Of a stretch of 64,000 bases of DNA, positions 62,996-64,000 are shown one piece after another; position 1 is the stretch's first letter, and the number at the start of each line of letters is the position of its first letter. The notes beneath the pieces were generated by a model. The model did not search any database and was not told the origin of the DNA. It saw only the letters and a program-made list of their open reading frames with translations. The translations under genes and the position numbers were made by a program. The stretch spans positions 248,001 to 312,000 of the forward strand of contig NZ_VBUT01000004.1 of NCBI RefSeq assembly GCF_005863245.1, in the 5' to 3' direction. Source of the DNA: Nocardia cyriacigeorgica (lineage in GTDB: Bacteria > Actinomycetota > Actinomycetes > Mycobacteriales > Mycobacteriaceae).

Positions 62996-64000
62996 ATGGT
63001 CGATTACGACCTGCTGATTCCCTATGGCTGGACCGACAGCGTCCGGCTCGATTACGCCGCACATCTGGAGCCCGATCGCGTACCCGCACGGGTGATCCGG
63101 ATGGACCGCGGCGAATGCGATGTCGCCACACCCACCGGCCTCGGCCGGGCGATCTGCCCGCGCTCGGACTCCGACATCAGTGGACTGTGCACCGGTGACT
63201 GGGTGCTCATCGACGCGGCGATGACCGTGCGGCGACTGCTGCCGCGACGCTCGGCGATCGTGCGCACCACCGCGTCACGGGATTCGCGTGCCCAGGTGCT
63301 CGCCGCCAACGTCGACACGGTGCTGATCTGCACCCCCGCCGACGGTGACGTCGACCTCGGCCGGATCGAGCGCATGCTCGCCCTGGCCTGGGAGTCGCAG
63401 GCGCAACCCGTCGTCGTGCTCACCAAAGCCGATGCGGCCGAGCATCTTCCGCTCGACGAGGTGCGGGCCGTCGCACCCGGCGCCACCGTCGTCGCGGTCA
63501 GCGCCACCAGCGCGTACGGGCTCGATGTGCTCACCGCCCTGCTAGACGGCACCGTCGCCCTGATCGGACCATCCGGTGCCGGCAAGTCGACGCTGGCCAA
63601 CGCGCTGCTCGGCGCAGAGGTGTTCGCCACGGACGATGTTCGCGCCGTCGACAAGAAGGGCAAGCACACCACCGTGCACCGCGAACTGCGTCCGCTGCCC
63701 GGCGGCGGGACGCTGATCGATACGCCCGGTCTCCGCGGTGTCGGCCTGTGGGATGCGTCCGACGGTATCGGCCGCACCTTCAGCGATATCGAATCGCTCG
63801 CCGCCGACTGCCGGTTCACCGACTGCGCGCACGACGCCGAACCCGGGTGTGCGGTGCGCGCCGCCATCGACAGCGGCGAACTCACCGAGCGGCGGCTCGA
63901 CAACTACCGCAAGCTCGCGCGCGAGAACGAGTGGATGGCCGCGCGCAGCGATAAGCGGCTGCGTGCCGAGCGCGAGAAGGTCTGGCGCGATATCTCCAAA
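62996..64000 (+). CDS. rsgA: Ribosome small subunit-dependent GTPase, 3' end cut by window
   Basis: RsgA is a circularly permuted GTPase that checks late 30S assembly. The G motifs appear in the permuted order: TKAD (G4) near residue 142, GPSGAGKST (G1) near 190, and DTPG (G3) near 242. An N-terminal OB-fold precedes them. The zinc knuckle CxxxxC...C (CRFTDCAHDAEPGC) follows. ATG 62996 has GGAGG about 11 bases upstream. The frame is open to the last base, giving 335 residues, so little more than the end is missing. Confidence 0.93.
   Translation, partial: MVDYDLLIPYGWTDSVRLDYAAHLEPDRVPARVIRMDRGECDVATPTGLGRAICPRSDSDISGLCTGDWVLIDAAMTVRRLLPRRSAIVRTTASRDSRAQVLAANVDTVLICTPADGDVDLGRIERMLALAWESQAQPVVVLTKADAAEHLPLDEVRAVAPGATVVAVSATSAYGLDVLTALLDGTVALIGPSGAGKSTLANALLGAEVFATDDVRAVDKKGKHTTVHRELRPLPGGGTLIDTPGLRGVGLWDASDGIGRTFSDIESLAADCRFTDCAHDAEPGCAVRAAIDSGELTERRLDNYRKLARENEWMAARSDKRLRAEREKVWRDISK

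Overview
This is a high-GC actinobacterial chromosome segment, most likely from Nocardia or a close mycolic-acid relative. The evidence is a secreted antigen-85-type mycolyltransferase, a galactofuranosyltransferase next to an O-antigen-type ABC exporter, the bacterial proteasome activator Bpa with its C-terminal GQYL tail, an actinobacterial QcrB, a mycothiol-dependent-type enzyme, frequent GTG/TTG starts and leaderless-looking genes. From memory, two blocks resemble M. tuberculosis gene order: tRNA-Ser/tadA/tadA-associated/tyrA (like Rv3752c-Rv3754), and tRNA-Arg/tRNA-Ser/HisC-like aminotransferase onward to quinone oxidoreductase/class V protein/bpa/wzm/wzt/glfT1 (like Rv3772-Rv3783). About 22 kb of accessory DNA lies between them.

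Layout. 1-5.1 kb: a partial NmrA-like oxidoreductase, an SRPBCC protein, a WS/DGAT-like acyltransferase, a qcrB with no qcrC/qcrA beside it, and a lone DUF397 protein. 5.5-10.7 kb: a queuosine-centred group (gluQRS, yhhQ-type transporter, tgt) with two repeat-rich membrane proteins. 10.8-18.3 kb: a heterodimeric ABC exporter with Rrf2 and TetR regulators, divergent from an MMPL exporter with a clear palindromic operator between them. 18.5-25 kb: a patchy region with a Doc toxin-antitoxin module inside the remains of an EamA transporter gene, an SDR/LysR divergent pair, a P450 with an AraC regulator, and a YefM/YoeB module whose toxin lacks its catalytic tail.

25-34.3 kb: tRNA-Ser(CGA), tadA, tyrA, a second heterodimeric ABC exporter with a putative glycolipid-binding protein, and a solitary cytosine-C5 methyltransferase with a Vsr endonuclease. 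34.4-49.2 kb: a complete histidine-utilisation locus. hutC overlaps the gene for an unusually short NAD-glutamate dehydrogenase, and both diverge from hutU. hutH and an amino-acid permease diverge from an NCS1 permease, hutI and hutG. HutC-like palindromes sit in the promoter spacers. Histidine should go through urocanate, imidazolonepropionate and formiminoglutamate to glutamate, which the dehydrogenase would feed to the TCA cycle. A 1.8 kb patch with a SLOG-fold protein, a frameshifted HTH regulator and two small ORFs splits the locus.

49.3-64 kb: a MDMPI-family protein, secreted proteins, tRNA-Arg(ACG), tRNA-Ser(GCT), tRNA-Ser(UGA), an aromatic aminotransferase, the mycolyltransferase, a MarR regulator, a lactate-monooxygenase-like flavoenzyme, a quinone oxidoreductase, a class V aminotransferase-fold protein without its lysine, bpa, the galactan export/initiation operon, and a partial rsgA.

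A 56-bp sequence occurs three times (27274, 40550, 56706), always between genes and always the same length; I do not recognise it as a named element.
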